Positions 8,200 through 16,625 of a stretch of 39,504 bases of DNA are shown here, piece by piece; the first letter of the stretch is position 1; each line of letters begins with the position of its first letter. The stretch comes from Thermoanaerobaculia bacterium (GTDB taxonomy: Bacteria > Acidobacteriota > Thermoanaerobaculia > Gp7-AA8). A model generated the notes under the pieces. That model worked only from the letters and a program-made list of their open reading frames with translations. It was not told where the DNA came from and made no database searches. The translations under genes and the position numbers were made by a program. Location: contig JADGNZ010000056.1 of assembly GCA_017883205.1 (NCBI GenBank), forward strand, positions 1 through 39,504, written 5' to 3'.

Positions 8200-8940
8200 T
8201 CACACCGGTAAATGCGCGATTGCGCTGAGCCACGCGCCGAGCACTTCGCCAATCACGACTGCGACGACATCGACGTACAGGATGCCGGTCGCGGCCATCG
8301 TTGAGCGGATCTTCACCGTGCCCCAAACCATCGGATAGAGCAGCAGTGGTCCCATCAATCCCCATCCGGCGCGCATCCAGAAGAAGATCCCCTGCCGGAT
8401 GGCCACTTCGTACCAGGCGCCGCCGGCAACGATCGCGATGGCGACGGCGATGATCTTGATGCTCGTCGCGGCCAGCGTTGCGATCGTGAGCCGTTTGAGC
8501 GGATCGATGGCCATCCCGCGCACCACGAGATACCAGTGCCCGAGGAGCATGGCCAGATTGACGCTGCCGAGGAGCGCGACGCTCGATAACGCGCCAACGA
8601 TCGACCATTGGATCGACGTGTGCGTTGCCTCGCGCCAGGCGATCACGGGAAGCACAACGTAGACGATGCCGAGGAGTACGGCGGGAATGCGGAAGATCAA
8701 TCGCTTCGGAAAGCGGAGCGTGGCGTAGACGACGATCGTCAAGACGATGGCTGGCAACGCCTGGATCCTGAAGTGGCCACCGTGCGCGGCGAAGTCGGCC
8801 AAGTAGGCGCAGAGTGCGAGGACGCCGCTGGTGATGAGGATGAGGCGGTAGAACTTGACGCCTGCGTTGCGGCGGCCGACGAGCGGGAGAAAGAGATAGA
8901 GGCCGGCGGCGAGGTCGATCAGGAAGAGGGCGAGCAGCAT
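8200..8940 (-). CDS. Polytopic membrane protein, unknown function
   Basis: The protein has 246 residues and about seven hydrophobic helices over nearly its full length, starting at the first residues (MLLALFLIDLAAGLYLFLPL). Short charged loops separate the helices, with a GHWYLVVRGM segment between helices 4 and 5. A histidine in a GHWY context followed by a membrane helix could bind a cofactor, but I cannot name a family. Upstream is a triple-hairpin repeat that separates it from the deacetylase gene on the same strand. Confidence 0.7.
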   Translation of the reverse strand: MLLALFLIDLAAGLYLFLPLVGRRNAGVKFYRLILITSGVLALCAYLADFAAHGGHFRIQALPAIVLTIVVYATLRFPKRLIFRIPAVLLGIVYVVLPVIAWREATHTSIQWSIVGALSSVALLGSVNLAMLLGHWYLVVRGMAIDPLKRLTIATLAATSIKIIAVAIAIVAGGAWYEVAIRQGIFFWMRAGWGLMGPLLLYPMVWGTVKIRSTMAATGILYVDVVAVVIGEVLGAWLSAIAHLPV

Positions 8941-8977
8941 GGAGCGCGGAGTGTACCGTTGCCTACGGGTTGCGCAG

Positions 8978-9092
8978 GCTTCGGTTTTACGTAGGTCGGA
9001 CTCTCTAGTCCGACTGCTTCGGTTTTACGTAGGTCGGACTCTCTAGTCCGACTGCACGTGATGTCGGACTGGAGAGTCCGACCTACGTAAAC
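8978..9092. repeat. Triple GTCGGACT hairpin repeat
   Basis: A 38-nt unit is tandemly duplicated (8978-9015 and 9016-9053) and followed by an inverted third copy (9063-9092). Each unit holds an 8-bp stem GTCGGACT/AGTCCGAC with a 4-nt loop (8995-9014, 9033-9052, 9063-9082). The outer arms TTTACGTAGGTC and GACCTACGTAAA also pair. It may terminate the deacetylase transcript, but the duplication marks it as a repeat element. Confidence 0.8.
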
Positions 9093-9097
9093 CACGC

Positions 9098-9955
9098 TTA
9101 CTCGACGACCGCGCTTGCGCGCCGGAAGCGGAAGCCGTTTGCGCGCAGCGCCGGCGCGTCCTCCGTCAGGACGCGCACGGTCGACGGATACATGTGTCCA
9201 ATGCCGACTGCGATGCCGTGCGCTGCGGCGGCCTTCGACAGTTCGCCGAGCTGATGGCGGATCGACGCGTCGTCCTGCGCGTCGTCAAGGAAGACGTTGC
9301 GCGATGCGGTCTTCACGTTCATCGAATGCGCCAGAGATCCCGCTACCGAGTTGCCGGTCGTCTTCGAATCGATGAAGTACATCCCTTGCGGCAGCGCGCC
9401 GAGAACGTCCGTCATCACGCGCCGGTCCGCGGTGGCGCGCGAGCCCATGTGATTGTTGACGCCGCGCGCGAAGCGGATGGCATCGACGTTCGCGCGAGTC
9501 GTCCGCACGATCTCGGCATCCGACATCGACGTGAGCACAGCACCGGTCCCGGGCGAGATGCGCGGGAAGCCCTCCGGCTCCATCGGCAGATGGCAGAGAA
9601 GCTCGAAGCCACGGCCGTGCAGCACGGCTGCGAATTCGGTGGAGCGCTTGCCATTCGGGAGGATGGCGAAGTTCACATTCGGATCGATCGTCATCGCCTC
9701 CGAAAGCGGCTGATGATCGAAGCCGACGTCGTCGAGGATGAGAACGATGTCGCCGCGGTGCGGTTCGCTGATGGCCGAGGCGGTGACAGGCTTTTCGGCC
9801 GGTTTAGGACGCTGGAGCTCGGACAGCGCGTTGTTCAGAAAACTCCAGAAGAAAAAGAGGAGGATGCCGCCGATCGGGATGAGCATCAGCAGCGCTACCG
9901 ACTTGAATGAGCCGGCGCGCGGCGGCAGCTTCCGATTCCCCTCCCGTCCCGCCAT
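9098..9955 (-). CDS. YibQ-like divergent polysaccharide deacetylase
   Basis: The protein has 285 residues, with a basic N-terminus, one membrane anchor (about 18-40), then an extracytoplasmic (beta/alpha) barrel of the divergent polysaccharide deacetylase family (Pfam 04748). Visible hallmarks are VLILDDVGFD, FAILPNG, LLCHLPMEP, GVNNHMGSRATAD, GMYFIDSKTTG and GIGHMYPSTV. In this family Asp and His residues of DDVGFD and NNHMGS are proposed metal ligands; the natural substrate is not established. Length and start agree with the family. It is divergent from the small SNase-like gene. Confidence 0.88.
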   Translation of the reverse strand: MAGREGNRKLPPRAGSFKSVALLMLIPIGGILLFFFWSFLNNALSELQRPKPAEKPVTASAISEPHRGDIVLILDDVGFDHQPLSEAMTIDPNVNFAILPNGKRSTEFAAVLHGRGFELLCHLPMEPEGFPRISPGTGAVLTSMSDAEIVRTTRANVDAIRFARGVNNHMGSRATADRRVMTDVLGALPQGMYFIDSKTTGNSVAGSLAHSMNVKTASRNVFLDDAQDDASIRHQLGELSKAAAAHGIAVGIGHMYPSTVRVLTEDAPALRANGFRFRRASAVVE

Positions 9956-10059
9956 ACCGTTGCAGATTGTCGCACACCCGTGTTAATGTCCTGCTCCCCA
10001 CCCGAGACCGCCTTCCTCTGCGGTTGCGCCTCCGTCTTTCCGCACCACATAAAACAAAC

Positions 10060-10509
10060 ATGAAACGACTCATTCTTTGTGTGTCCCTTGCTGTCTATGC
10101 TGTCTTCACACCGAGCGTCATGGCCGCGGTGCCGATGGCCCGCTTCGTCCGCGTCACTGACAGCCGCACGATCGTGGTCGCGCGCGTTGGCGGCCCCGAG
10201 GAGGTCGTGCACCTCGCCAACGTCGAGGTTCCTGCCGCGGATGAAATCGCTGCGCGCGCGTTCATCCAACAGAGCCTCGCCGGCACGTTCGTCTACGTCG
10301 AAAACGGCAATGTCTACCGCTCGCCCGACGCGCTCTTCATCAACCGCGAGCTCGCGTACCGCGCCTACACCTCGCCCGGCCTGAAGATGTTCTACCTCGG
10401 CGAAGTGAATCCCGGCCGGCGCGCCCAGACCGCACCGAGCTCGACACCGGCCAAAGCACCGTTGAAGGCGCGGAGAACAAGCCCATCGCGCCGCCTGCGC
10501 CCCCGATAG
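10060..10509 (+). CDS. Secreted degenerate SNase-like (OB-fold) protein
   Basis: A 149-residue protein: signal peptide (about 1-22), a domain of about 85 residues, then a Pro/Ala/Arg-rich basic tail (QTAPSSTPAKAPLKARR). The domain follows the order of a staphylococcal-nuclease-like fold: RFVRVTDSRTIVV (in place of VVDGDTI), VVHLANVEVPAADE (in place of VRLxGIDTPE), then a long helix and a beta-hairpin INRELAYRAY (in place of VNxxLVxxGYA). The catalytic Asp/Glu/Arg set of nucleases is not preserved, so nuclease activity is doubtful. It may be a nucleic-acid or ligand binder. The family call is inference from pattern. Confidence 0.6.
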   Translation: MKRLILCVSLAVYAVFTPSVMAAVPMARFVRVTDSRTIVVARVGGPEEVVHLANVEVPAADEIAARAFIQQSLAGTFVYVENGNVYRSPDALFINRELAYRAYTSPGLKMFYLGEVNPGRRAQTAPSSTPAKAPLKARRTSPSRRLRPR

Positions 10510-10541
10510 AGACCTTCATGCTGGTCGGAGCTCTTCCCAAT

Positions 10542-10605
10542 CGAGCGCCTTCTCCCCCCGCGCTTTTTGCGGGGGGAGAAGGTGCCGAAGGCGGATGAGG
10601 GGGGA
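10542..10605 (-). repeat. Dispersed hairpin element, copy 2 (inverted)
   Basis: A perfect 14-bp stem (10548-10561 with 10569-10582) closes the loop GCTTTTT. The right flank TGCCGAAGGCGGATG is the reverse complement of the flank of the 65-126 copy. Confidence 0.75.
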
Positions 10606-10635
10606 GCAAATGCGCAGAGCGATCAACCGGTGCAT

Positions 10636-10688
10636 CGTCCGAGCTTGGCTAAAAAAGGCGGCACGTGCACAGATGCCGTACTCGTTCC
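10636..10688 (+). repeat. 50-nt dispersed sequence, copy 2
   Basis: The same sequence family as 11-58, including a GCACGTGC palindrome. It ends 50 nt upstream of the VWA gene start, so it could serve as its leader or promoter. I see no convincing -35/-10 pair. Confidence 0.45.
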
Positions 10689-10738
10689 GGTTTCTTTTTC
10701 AACTCCTCCGTGTCCAACGGAACGAAACGGAGGAAGTC

Positions 10739-12496
10739 ATGGCAAACCGGCAAATCCGCGCAGCACTCGACAGCGTCGTCCTGATCCTGTCCGCAGTTCT
10801 CTTCACGCTCCTTGCGCTCGTCTCGTGCAAGAGCGAACTGAAACCGTCGCTCGCTCCCCCACCGCCCAAGGTGGCGTCAACCACCGGCGTGTACGACACC
10901 GCCGCACAACAGCCCGCGTCAAGAGCGGTAGCGGAATCGATTCGGATCAGCTCCCCCGCCGCAAAGCATGATTTCGCAGGAACCGGCATCGCCGGAGGTG
11001 TCGTCGGTGGCGTTGAAGGTGGTGTCGAAGGCGGCGTCATCGCGGCGGAAGCGAAAGAGGAGCAATTCAACACCGAGGAGTACGGAAGGCTGGAGGAGAA
11101 CCCGTTCCTGAGCGTTGCGGACAATCCACTCTCCACCTTCTCCGTCGACGTCGACCGCGCGGCTTACAGCAACATCCGCCGGTTCCTCAGCAGCGGTCAG
11201 CGGCCTCCGCGCGATGCCGTGCGCATCGAGGAGATGGTCAACTACTTTACCTATGACTATCCCGACCCGTCCGGAACGCAGCCGTTCTCGGTGACGACCG
11301 AGGTGACGGGATGTCCCTGGAACGAACGGCATCGCATGCTGCTCGTCGGACTGCAGGGACGGCGGATGAAAACCGCCGATCTGCCACCGAACAACCTCGT
11401 GTTTCTCATCGACGTCTCCGGCTCGATGTTCGAACCGAACAAGTTGCCGCTCGTGAAACAAGGACTGGAGCTGCTCGTCAACCAGTTGCGGCCGCAGGAC
11501 CGCGTGGCCATCGTCGTCTACGCCGGCAACGCAGGGCTCGTCCTTCCTTCGACTCCAGGTTCGGACAAAGGAACGATTCTCTCCGCGATTCAGGCGCTCG
11601 AAGCGGGCGGCACGACCGCCGGCGGCGCAGGAATCAAACTCGCCTACGACGTGGCGCGGCAGAACTTTCTCGATCGCGGCAACAACCGCGTGATCCTGGC
11701 CACCGACGGCGATTTCAACGTGGGCGCGTCGTCCGACGGCGAGCTGGAGCAGCTCATCGAATCCGAGCGCAGCGACAACATCTTCCTCACCGTCCTCGGC
11801 TTCGGCACCGGCAACACCAAAGATTCGAAGATGGAGTTGCTGGCCGACAAAGGCAACGGCAACTACGCCTACGTCGACACGCTGGCCGAAGCGCGCAAGG
11901 TGCTGGTGCAGGAGATGGGCGCGACGCTGTTCACGATCGCAAAAGACGTCAAGCTGCAGATCGAGTTCAATCCGGCGAAGGTTGCCTCGTATCGCCTCAT
12001 CGGCTACGAGAACAGACTCCTGCGCAAGGAAGACTTCAACAACGACGCGAAGGACGCAGGCGACATCGGGGCCGGCCACTCCGTCACCGCCCTTTACGAG
12101 CTCGTACCGCCGGGCAGCGAAACCGCCACAGGCAGCAGAGTCGATCCGCTCAAGTATCAATCGACCCACGTCACCGCCGCCTCAGCCGAACTGCTGACGC
12201 TGAAACTGCGTTACAAAGAACCAACGAGCGAGACATCGAAGCTGCTCACCTATCCGGTCAACGACAGCGGCGCGACGGTCGCCTCGGCATCAGACAACGC
12301 GCGCTTCGCCGCCGCAGTCGCCGAATTCGGCATGCTCCTCCGCAACTCCGAGCACAAAGGCGACGCCACGTACGATGAAGTGCGCCAGCTCGCCCAGAAA
12401 TCGCTCGGCCGCGACTTCGAAGGCTATCGCCGCGACTTCCTGACGATGGTCGCCGATGCCCAACGCCTGGCGCCGGAGAATGTGGCGAGTAAGTGA
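10739..12496 (+). CDS. VWA-domain lipoprotein (YfbK family)
   Basis: A 585-residue protein. The signal peptide ends in a lipobox, LVSC, so the mature protein is a lipoprotein. A low-complexity linker follows, including GGVVGGVEGGVEGGV. Next comes the conserved VWA-preceding domain (about 110-200, with NPLSTFSVDVDRAAYSNIRRFL), a VWA domain with an intact MIDAS (VFLIDVSGSM, then a conserved T and D in ILATDGDFNVG), and the C-terminal DUF3520-type region (GYENRLLRKEDFNNDAKDAGDIGAGH). This order matches E. coli YfbK. VWA proteins bind partners through a metal ion; the partner is unknown. GGAGG at 10729-10733 selects ATG 10739. Downstream, 12521-12545 is a strong hairpin. Confidence 0.92.
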   Translation: MANRQIRAALDSVVLILSAVLFTLLALVSCKSELKPSLAPPPPKVASTTGVYDTAAQQPASRAVAESIRISSPAAKHDFAGTGIAGGVVGGVEGGVEGGVIAAEAKEEQFNTEEYGRLEENPFLSVADNPLSTFSVDVDRAAYSNIRRFLSSGQRPPRDAVRIEEMVNYFTYDYPDPSGTQPFSVTTEVTGCPWNERHRMLLVGLQGRRMKTADLPPNNLVFLIDVSGSMFEPNKLPLVKQGLELLVNQLRPQDRVAIVVYAGNAGLVLPSTPGSDKGTILSAIQALEAGGTTAGGAGIKLAYDVARQNFLDRGNNRVILATDGDFNVGASSDGELEQLIESERSDNIFLTVLGFGTGNTKDSKMELLADKGNGNYAYVDTLAEARKVLVQEMGATLFTIAKDVKLQIEFNPAKVASYRLIGYENRLLRKEDFNNDAKDAGDIGAGHSVTALYELVPPGSETATGSRVDPLKYQSTHVTAASAELLTLKLRYKEPTSETSKLLTYPVNDSGATVASASDNARFAAAVAEFGMLLRNSEHKGDATYDEVRQLAQKSLGRDFEGYRRDFLTMVADAQRLAPENVASK

Positions 12497-12503
12497 GGAG
12501 TGT

Positions 12504-12545
12504 GGGCGTCTCGCCCGCGGACGACGGGGCGTCTCGCCCCGTCGT
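12504..12545. terminator. Bidirectional terminator-like double hairpin
   Basis: A first hairpin GGGCG-TCT-CGCCC (12504-12516) is followed by a perfect 11-bp stem, ACGACGGGGCG/CGCCCCGTCGT, with loop TCT (12521-12545). It lies between the ends of two convergent genes. No T-run follows, so it may act with Rho or simply protect 3' ends. Confidence 0.55.
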
Positions 12546-12576
12546 GAAGCCTTTCAGCCAGATCCACGGATGCAGG

Positions 12577-12948
12577 CTATCCAACCATCGCTTCGCGCCA
12601 CAAACGCACGACCGTCAGGATGCCCACGACGCGCTGGCCCTCCACTAACTCCAGCTCGAGGCCGGATGCGAACCCGGCGCAGTCGAGCGCACCGCCTTCG
12701 ATCTCAACGACGACTTTCCCATCCTGACCAGGCGCAATCCACGGCGGTCCCTCGATGAAGCGGATCGGAATCGACGGCGTGTCCTGCAGCGCTCTCCGCA
12801 AGGCCGGGCAGTAGTTCCCGTCGCGAGGAGCAATCGGGCGGAGGCGCCCTCCCGCATCGGCCGGCAGCAGCGTCACGATCGCTTCCAGGAACCCGGACAC
12901 TGCCGCAATGATACGCGCGCTAAGCCCGCTTTTTGCGATTCCGTGCAC
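12577..12948 (-). CDS. Stand-alone EF-Tu domain III-like protein
   Basis: The protein is up to 123 residues; the true start may be internal. From about residue 20 the sequence follows the C-terminal beta-barrel of EF-Tu: EAIVTLLPADAGGRLRPI (EF-Tu: AxVYVLxKEEGGRHTPF), then NYCPALR, SIPIRFIEGPPWIAPGQDGKV, and finally LELVEGQRVVGILTVVRL (EF-Tu: FAIREGGRTVGAGVV). There is no GTPase domain. Short proteins of this shape occur in some bacteria with unknown function; in EF-Tu the domain contacts tRNA and EF-Ts. Expression is uncertain because no clear ribosome site is seen and a REP-like inverted repeat lies directly upstream. Confidence 0.55.
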   Translation of the reverse strand: MHGIAKSGLSARIIAAVSGFLEAIVTLLPADAGGRLRPIAPRDGNYCPALRRALQDTPSIPIRFIEGPPWIAPGQDGKVVVEIEGGALDCAGFASGLELELVEGQRVVGILTVVRLWREAMVG

Positions 12949-12966
12949 TTATCACAGCGCCGCGGA

Positions 12967-13059
12967 AGGGGTCAGGTCGAAACCGAAAGTGACGACAGGC
13001 TGCATCGAGTGGAATGTTCGTACCGATGCGTCGTCGGTTTCGGTTTCGACCTGACCCCT
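12967..13059. repeat. REP-like GGGGTCAG inverted repeat, copy 1
   Basis: The left arm 12967-12996 and right arm 13030-13059 are complementary except for two positions; the outer core is AGGGGTCAGGTCGAAACC. Sister elements with different inner sequence lie at 26982-27094 and 39303-39396. Confidence 0.8.
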
Positions 13060-13104
13060 CCGCCCCTCTTGCGCCCCATCGCTCCGAAGAACAAACTCCG
13101 CCCC

Positions 13105-14775
13105 ATGCTCCGCCGCCTGACCATCGCGCTCCTCCTCACAGCCGCCACCCTAACCGCCCAGACCCCGCCGCCCTCCCGCCCCGATCTCGTGGTCGTCATC
13201 TCCATCGACCAGTTCCCGTACTACTACATCACCCGCTTCCAACCGTACTTTGGAGCCGATGGGTTCAATCGCGTGTTGCAGCACGGGGCGAACTTCACGC
13301 ACTCGCTCTATCCCTATTCGACCACCTACACCGGCCCGGGACATGCGGCGATCGGCACCGGATACGTTCCCGCGCGAAGTGGCATCGTCGCCAACAACTG
13401 GTACGACCGCAGCACAGACACCGTCGAGTACTGCGTCCTCGACACCCGCGCGAAAGGCGGCTTCTCTCCGCTCAATCTCGCCTCCGACTCGCTCGGTGAC
13501 CGGCTGCAGGAGCACTTCGATCAATCGAAGGTCTACGGCATCTCGCTGAAAGACCGCGCGGCGATTCTGATGGCCGGACGGAAAGCCAACGCCGCCTACT
13601 GGTTCGATCCGAAACTTCCAGGCTTCGTCTCTAGCGCCTACTACCGTTCCGACAACACGCTGACCGGCAGCTTCAACGCCACCGTTCCGGCGTTCGCGTC
13701 CACGCACACTGCGTGGGAGCCGTCGCCCTGGATTCCGACCGCGGACCTCGAGCGCATCACGCACGACCCGGCCAGCCTGCGCAAGTTCAAGACCGATCAG
13801 AAAGGTCTGGGCGTTACCTTTCCGCATCCGATCAAGGATGCCGAGGCGGTGACATACACGCCGTATGGAAATCAGCTCGTGTTGCAGTTCGCGGAAAAGC
13901 TCATCGATGCCGAGCACCTCGGCACCGACGACGGCAACCCCGACCTCGTCTTCATCAGCCTCTCCTCCCCCGACTACCTCGGCCACGCGTACGGCCCCGA
14001 CTCGCTCGAAGCCGCGGACACCGTCGTGCGCACCGACCGCGATCTGGAGAACTTCTTTCACGATCTCGATGCGAAGTTCGGGAACCGTTGGACGCTCGCC
14101 ATCACCGCCGACCACGGCGTGCAATCGATCCCCGAGGTTGCGAAGGACATGGGGAGGGAGGGGGGGCGCGTCGACTTTCGGAACCCGAAGAAGACCGCGA
14201 AGGCATTGACATTCGCCGACCTCACCCCGCAACGGAAAGCGCTGGAAAAGAAAATCGCGATGAAGCTCGGCGTCCGCGTCAGCGATGCCACGCCCGTGGA
14301 GAAGGGATTCATCATCTACTTCGACGAGCCCGCGTTCTATCTGAACTGGACGCGCATCCGCGAACTGAAGCTCGATGGCGAGCGCGTCAAACGCGCGGCT
14401 CGCGACGCTGCCATCGAGGTCGACGGCGTTTCGGCCGCGTTCACCAACAGCGAGCTGTCGGCGCCGCACCCGGAGGCATCAGGGCTGGAGGCCGCGGTCC
14501 GCTTGTCCTTCCGCGCCGACCGGTCGGGCGACGTCCTCCTGACCTTGAAGCCTGGCTACATCTGGAACTACTCCGAACCACCCAACGGCACGACGCACGG
14601 CCAGCCCGTCGAAGCCGACCAGCACGTCCCGCTCATGCTCTGGGGCTCCGGGATTCGCGCCGGCTCGTTCGACGACGCGGTCGCGCCGACGTTCCTCGCC
14701 AAAACGCTCGGTCATTTACTCGGCGTCGACGCGGGCGGAGCGGAAACGCGCGTGTTGCCATGCGTAGCGCCGTAG
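13105..14775 (+). CDS. PafA-like alkaline phosphatase
   Basis: A 556-residue protein with a signal peptide (1-19). The active site matches Elizabethkingia PafA in order and spacing: D35 (VISID), nucleophile T76 in TTYTGPGH, N97 in NNWYD, and the K149-D-R151 pair (ISLKDR) that PafA uses to favour phosphate monoesters. Second-metal ligands appear in SPDYLGHAYGP and TADHG. A final His lies in the GQPVEADQHVPLMLWG segment. It is therefore a secreted or periplasmic phosphomonoesterase that should release phosphate from many organic esters. ATG 13105 is used because it gives the signal peptide; the frame is open further upstream through the REP-like repeat. Confidence 0.92.
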   Translation: MLRRLTIALLLTAATLTAQTPPPSRPDLVVVISIDQFPYYYITRFQPYFGADGFNRVLQHGANFTHSLYPYSTTYTGPGHAAIGTGYVPARSGIVANNWYDRSTDTVEYCVLDTRAKGGFSPLNLASDSLGDRLQEHFDQSKVYGISLKDRAAILMAGRKANAAYWFDPKLPGFVSSAYYRSDNTLTGSFNATVPAFASTHTAWEPSPWIPTADLERITHDPASLRKFKTDQKGLGVTFPHPIKDAEAVTYTPYGNQLVLQFAEKLIDAEHLGTDDGNPDLVFISLSSPDYLGHAYGPDSLEAADTVVRTDRDLENFFHDLDAKFGNRWTLAITADHGVQSIPEVAKDMGREGGRVDFRNPKKTAKALTFADLTPQRKALEKKIAMKLGVRVSDATPVEKGFIIYFDEPAFYLNWTRIRELKLDGERVKRAARDAAIEVDGVSAAFTNSELSAPHPEASGLEAAVRLSFRADRSGDVLLTLKPGYIWNYSEPPNGTTHGQPVEADQHVPLMLWGSGIRAGSFDDAVAPTFLAKTLGHLLGVDAGGAETRVLPCVAP

Positions 14776-14946
14776 AGCGAAGAGCCCGGGCCGGCTTCCG
14801 GAGTCTGTTGCCCGCTGAAGTTCCGGCAAGCGGGCGACAGGGAACGATTCGGGGAACGTTCTCCGCGTGCTCCGCGTCTCCGCGTGAAAAATCTCTCGTG
14901 CGATCAAACCCGGAATCGCCCTGTTGACCGAGTCGTTGTCAGCACC

Positions 14947-15363
14947 GTGACCAGCACGAAGACGCATCCGAATCCGCCGCTGAAGGTCGCTCTCTTCAAC
15001 GGCCTGCGCCGCCGATGCCCTCGCTGCGGCGAAGGTCAACTCTTCCGGCGCGGCCTCAAGACACACGAACGTTGCTCGGAGTGCAACCTTCTCTTCCAGC
15101 GCGACTACGGCGACACGCTGATGTTCATGATCATCACCGACCGCATCCCCATCCTCTTCGGGATCGCCGCGCTCTACTTCGGGATTCATCCGAACGGCTG
15201 GGCCAGCACGGTCTTCTTCTTCGCCGCGCTCTCCGTTCCGCTGCTGGCCACGCTACGCGAGCGCCAGGGACTCGCGCTCGCGCTCGATTACGTCCTGCGC
15301 GTCAAGCTCAGCGATCCATCCGACGAGCTGCACGCTGCCAGCCTGCCCAGCCACAGCGCGTAG
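14947..15363 (+). CDS. DUF983 zinc-ribbon membrane protein
   Basis: About 138 residues from GTG 14947. The family signature is a Cys-rich ribbon, RCPRCGEGQLF, then CSECNLLF, followed by DYGDTLMFMIITDR and two membrane helices. DUF983 proteins are small cytoplasmic-membrane proteins of unknown function, sometimes near cytochrome oxidase genes, which are not seen here. A GTG at 14884 is also in frame, but the sequence there is part of a CTCCGCGT repeat, so the downstream GTG is preferred. It converges on pilT. Confidence 0.8.
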   Translation: MTSTKTHPNPPLKVALFNGLRRRCPRCGEGQLFRRGLKTHERCSECNLLFQRDYGDTLMFMIITDRIPILFGIAALYFGIHPNGWASTVFFFAALSVPLLATLRERQGLALALDYVLRVKLSDPSDELHAASLPSHSA

Positions 15364-15393
15364 TTGGCCACTCGGCGACCCGGCAACCCCACT

Positions 15394-16569
15394 TCACACC
15401 GTGTTCGAGAAATCGAACGGCGATTCGTCCGCGAACGGATCGCTGTCGTTGGTCGCGGCCAGCTTCGAATCCATCTCCTCGCGGGCCATGTCCGACGTCG
15501 ACTGGATGCCCTGCAGCTTGAGGCGGAACTCGTCCGGATTCGAGGCCCGGCGCAGCGCTTCGTCGAGCGTGATCAGGCCGTTCTTGTAGAGCACGTACAG
15601 CGACTGATCGAACGTCTGCATGCCGTACTGCGACGTGCCGGCGGCGATCGCGTCTTTGATCAGCTTCGTCTTTTCCTTGTTCTCGATGCAGTCCCGGATG
15701 TACCCGGTCGAGATCATGACCTCGGCGGCCGGCACGCGGCCAAGCCCGTCGGCGCGCGGCAGAAGGCGAAGCGAGACGACCGCCTTGAGGACGGCAGCGA
15801 GTTGCAGGCGGATCTGTTTCTGCTGGTGCGGTGGGAAGACCGAGATGATGCGGTTGATCGTCTCCGTCGCGTCCATCGTGTGCAGCGTCGAGAGCACGAG
15901 GTGGCCGGTCTCGGCGGCGGTGAGCGCCGTCTCGATCGTCTCGTAGTCGCGCATTTCGCCGACCAGGATGACGTCTGGATCCTGACGCAGCGCCGAGCGC
16001 AGCGCCTGCGAGAACGACTTCGTATCCACTTCGATCTCACGCTGATTGACGATCGATTTCTTGTCGCGGTGCAGGAACTCGATCGGGTCTTCGACCGTCA
16101 TGATGTGCTCGGTGCGGTGCGCATTGATGTAATCGATCATCGCTGCGAGCGTGGTCGACTTACCCGAACCGGTCGTGCCAGTGCAGAGAATCAATCCGCG
16201 CCGCTCTTCGGCGATCTTCTCGAGGATGTTCGGCAGCATCAGCTCACGGATGGAGAGAATCTTGACCGGGATGACGCGAAGAACCATGCCCACGGTGCCG
16301 CGCTGCTGAAAGATGTTGCAGCGAAAACGCCCCAGCCCGGGAACTGAATAGGCGATGTCGATCTCGTAGTTGTTCTTGAACTTTTCCTTCTGGCGCGACG
16401 ACATGATCGAGAAGGCCATGGCGATCGTGTCTTCCTGCATGAGGCGCTTCAGCTCGACGAGCGGCACGAGCTCGCCGTCGCAGCGGATCACCGGATGCGA
16501 GCCGACTTTGATGTGAAGATCCGACGCGCGGCGTTCGGCAGCTATTTTCAGCAGGTCGTTGATATGCAC
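15394..16569 (-). CDS. pilT: Type IV pilus retraction ATPase, PilT/PilU family
   Basis: A 391-residue cytoplasmic hexameric ATPase that depolymerises type IV pili. N-terminal PAS-like domain (SDLHIKVGSHPVIRCDGEL), Walker A G131-TTGSGKST, Asp box HIMTVEDPIEFLH, Walker B region VILVGEMRDYETIETAL, His box HLVLSTLHTMDATETI. The usual PilT retraction motif AIRNLIRE is not present. Its place holds KLIKDAIAAG, followed by GMQTFDQSLYVLYKNGLI, which is closer to PilU. No pilin, pilB or pilC genes are present. The GTG start at 16569 is supported by AGGAG at 16576-16580 on the same strand. The C-terminal tail is acidic. Confidence 0.93.
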   Translation of the reverse strand: MHINDLLKIAAERRASDLHIKVGSHPVIRCDGELVPLVELKRLMQEDTIAMAFSIMSSRQKEKFKNNYEIDIAYSVPGLGRFRCNIFQQRGTVGMVLRVIPVKILSIRELMLPNILEKIAEERRGLILCTGTTGSGKSTTLAAMIDYINAHRTEHIMTVEDPIEFLHRDKKSIVNQREIEVDTKSFSQALRSALRQDPDVILVGEMRDYETIETALTAAETGHLVLSTLHTMDATETINRIISVFPPHQQKQIRLQLAAVLKAVVSLRLLPRADGLGRVPAAEVMISTGYIRDCIENKEKTKLIKDAIAAGTSQYGMQTFDQSLYVLYKNGLITLDEALRRASNPDEFRLKLQGIQSTSDMAREEMDSKLAATNDSDPFADESPFDFSNTV

Positions 16570-16625
16570 GAGGCTCTCCTAGGAAACGTTTATTTTATGT
16601 CATCCCTGCGTACAATTCGCGCCTC

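Noticed and set aside
10919-12169. A 416-codon minus-strand frame opposite the VWA gene
   Set aside because: The plus strand has a ribosome site, lipobox and MIDAS motif; the antisense product shows no recognisable domain.
13150-14469. A 439-codon minus-strand frame opposite the PafA-like gene
   Set aside because: The plus strand matches PafA residue by residue in the active site; the antisense frame is a composition shadow.
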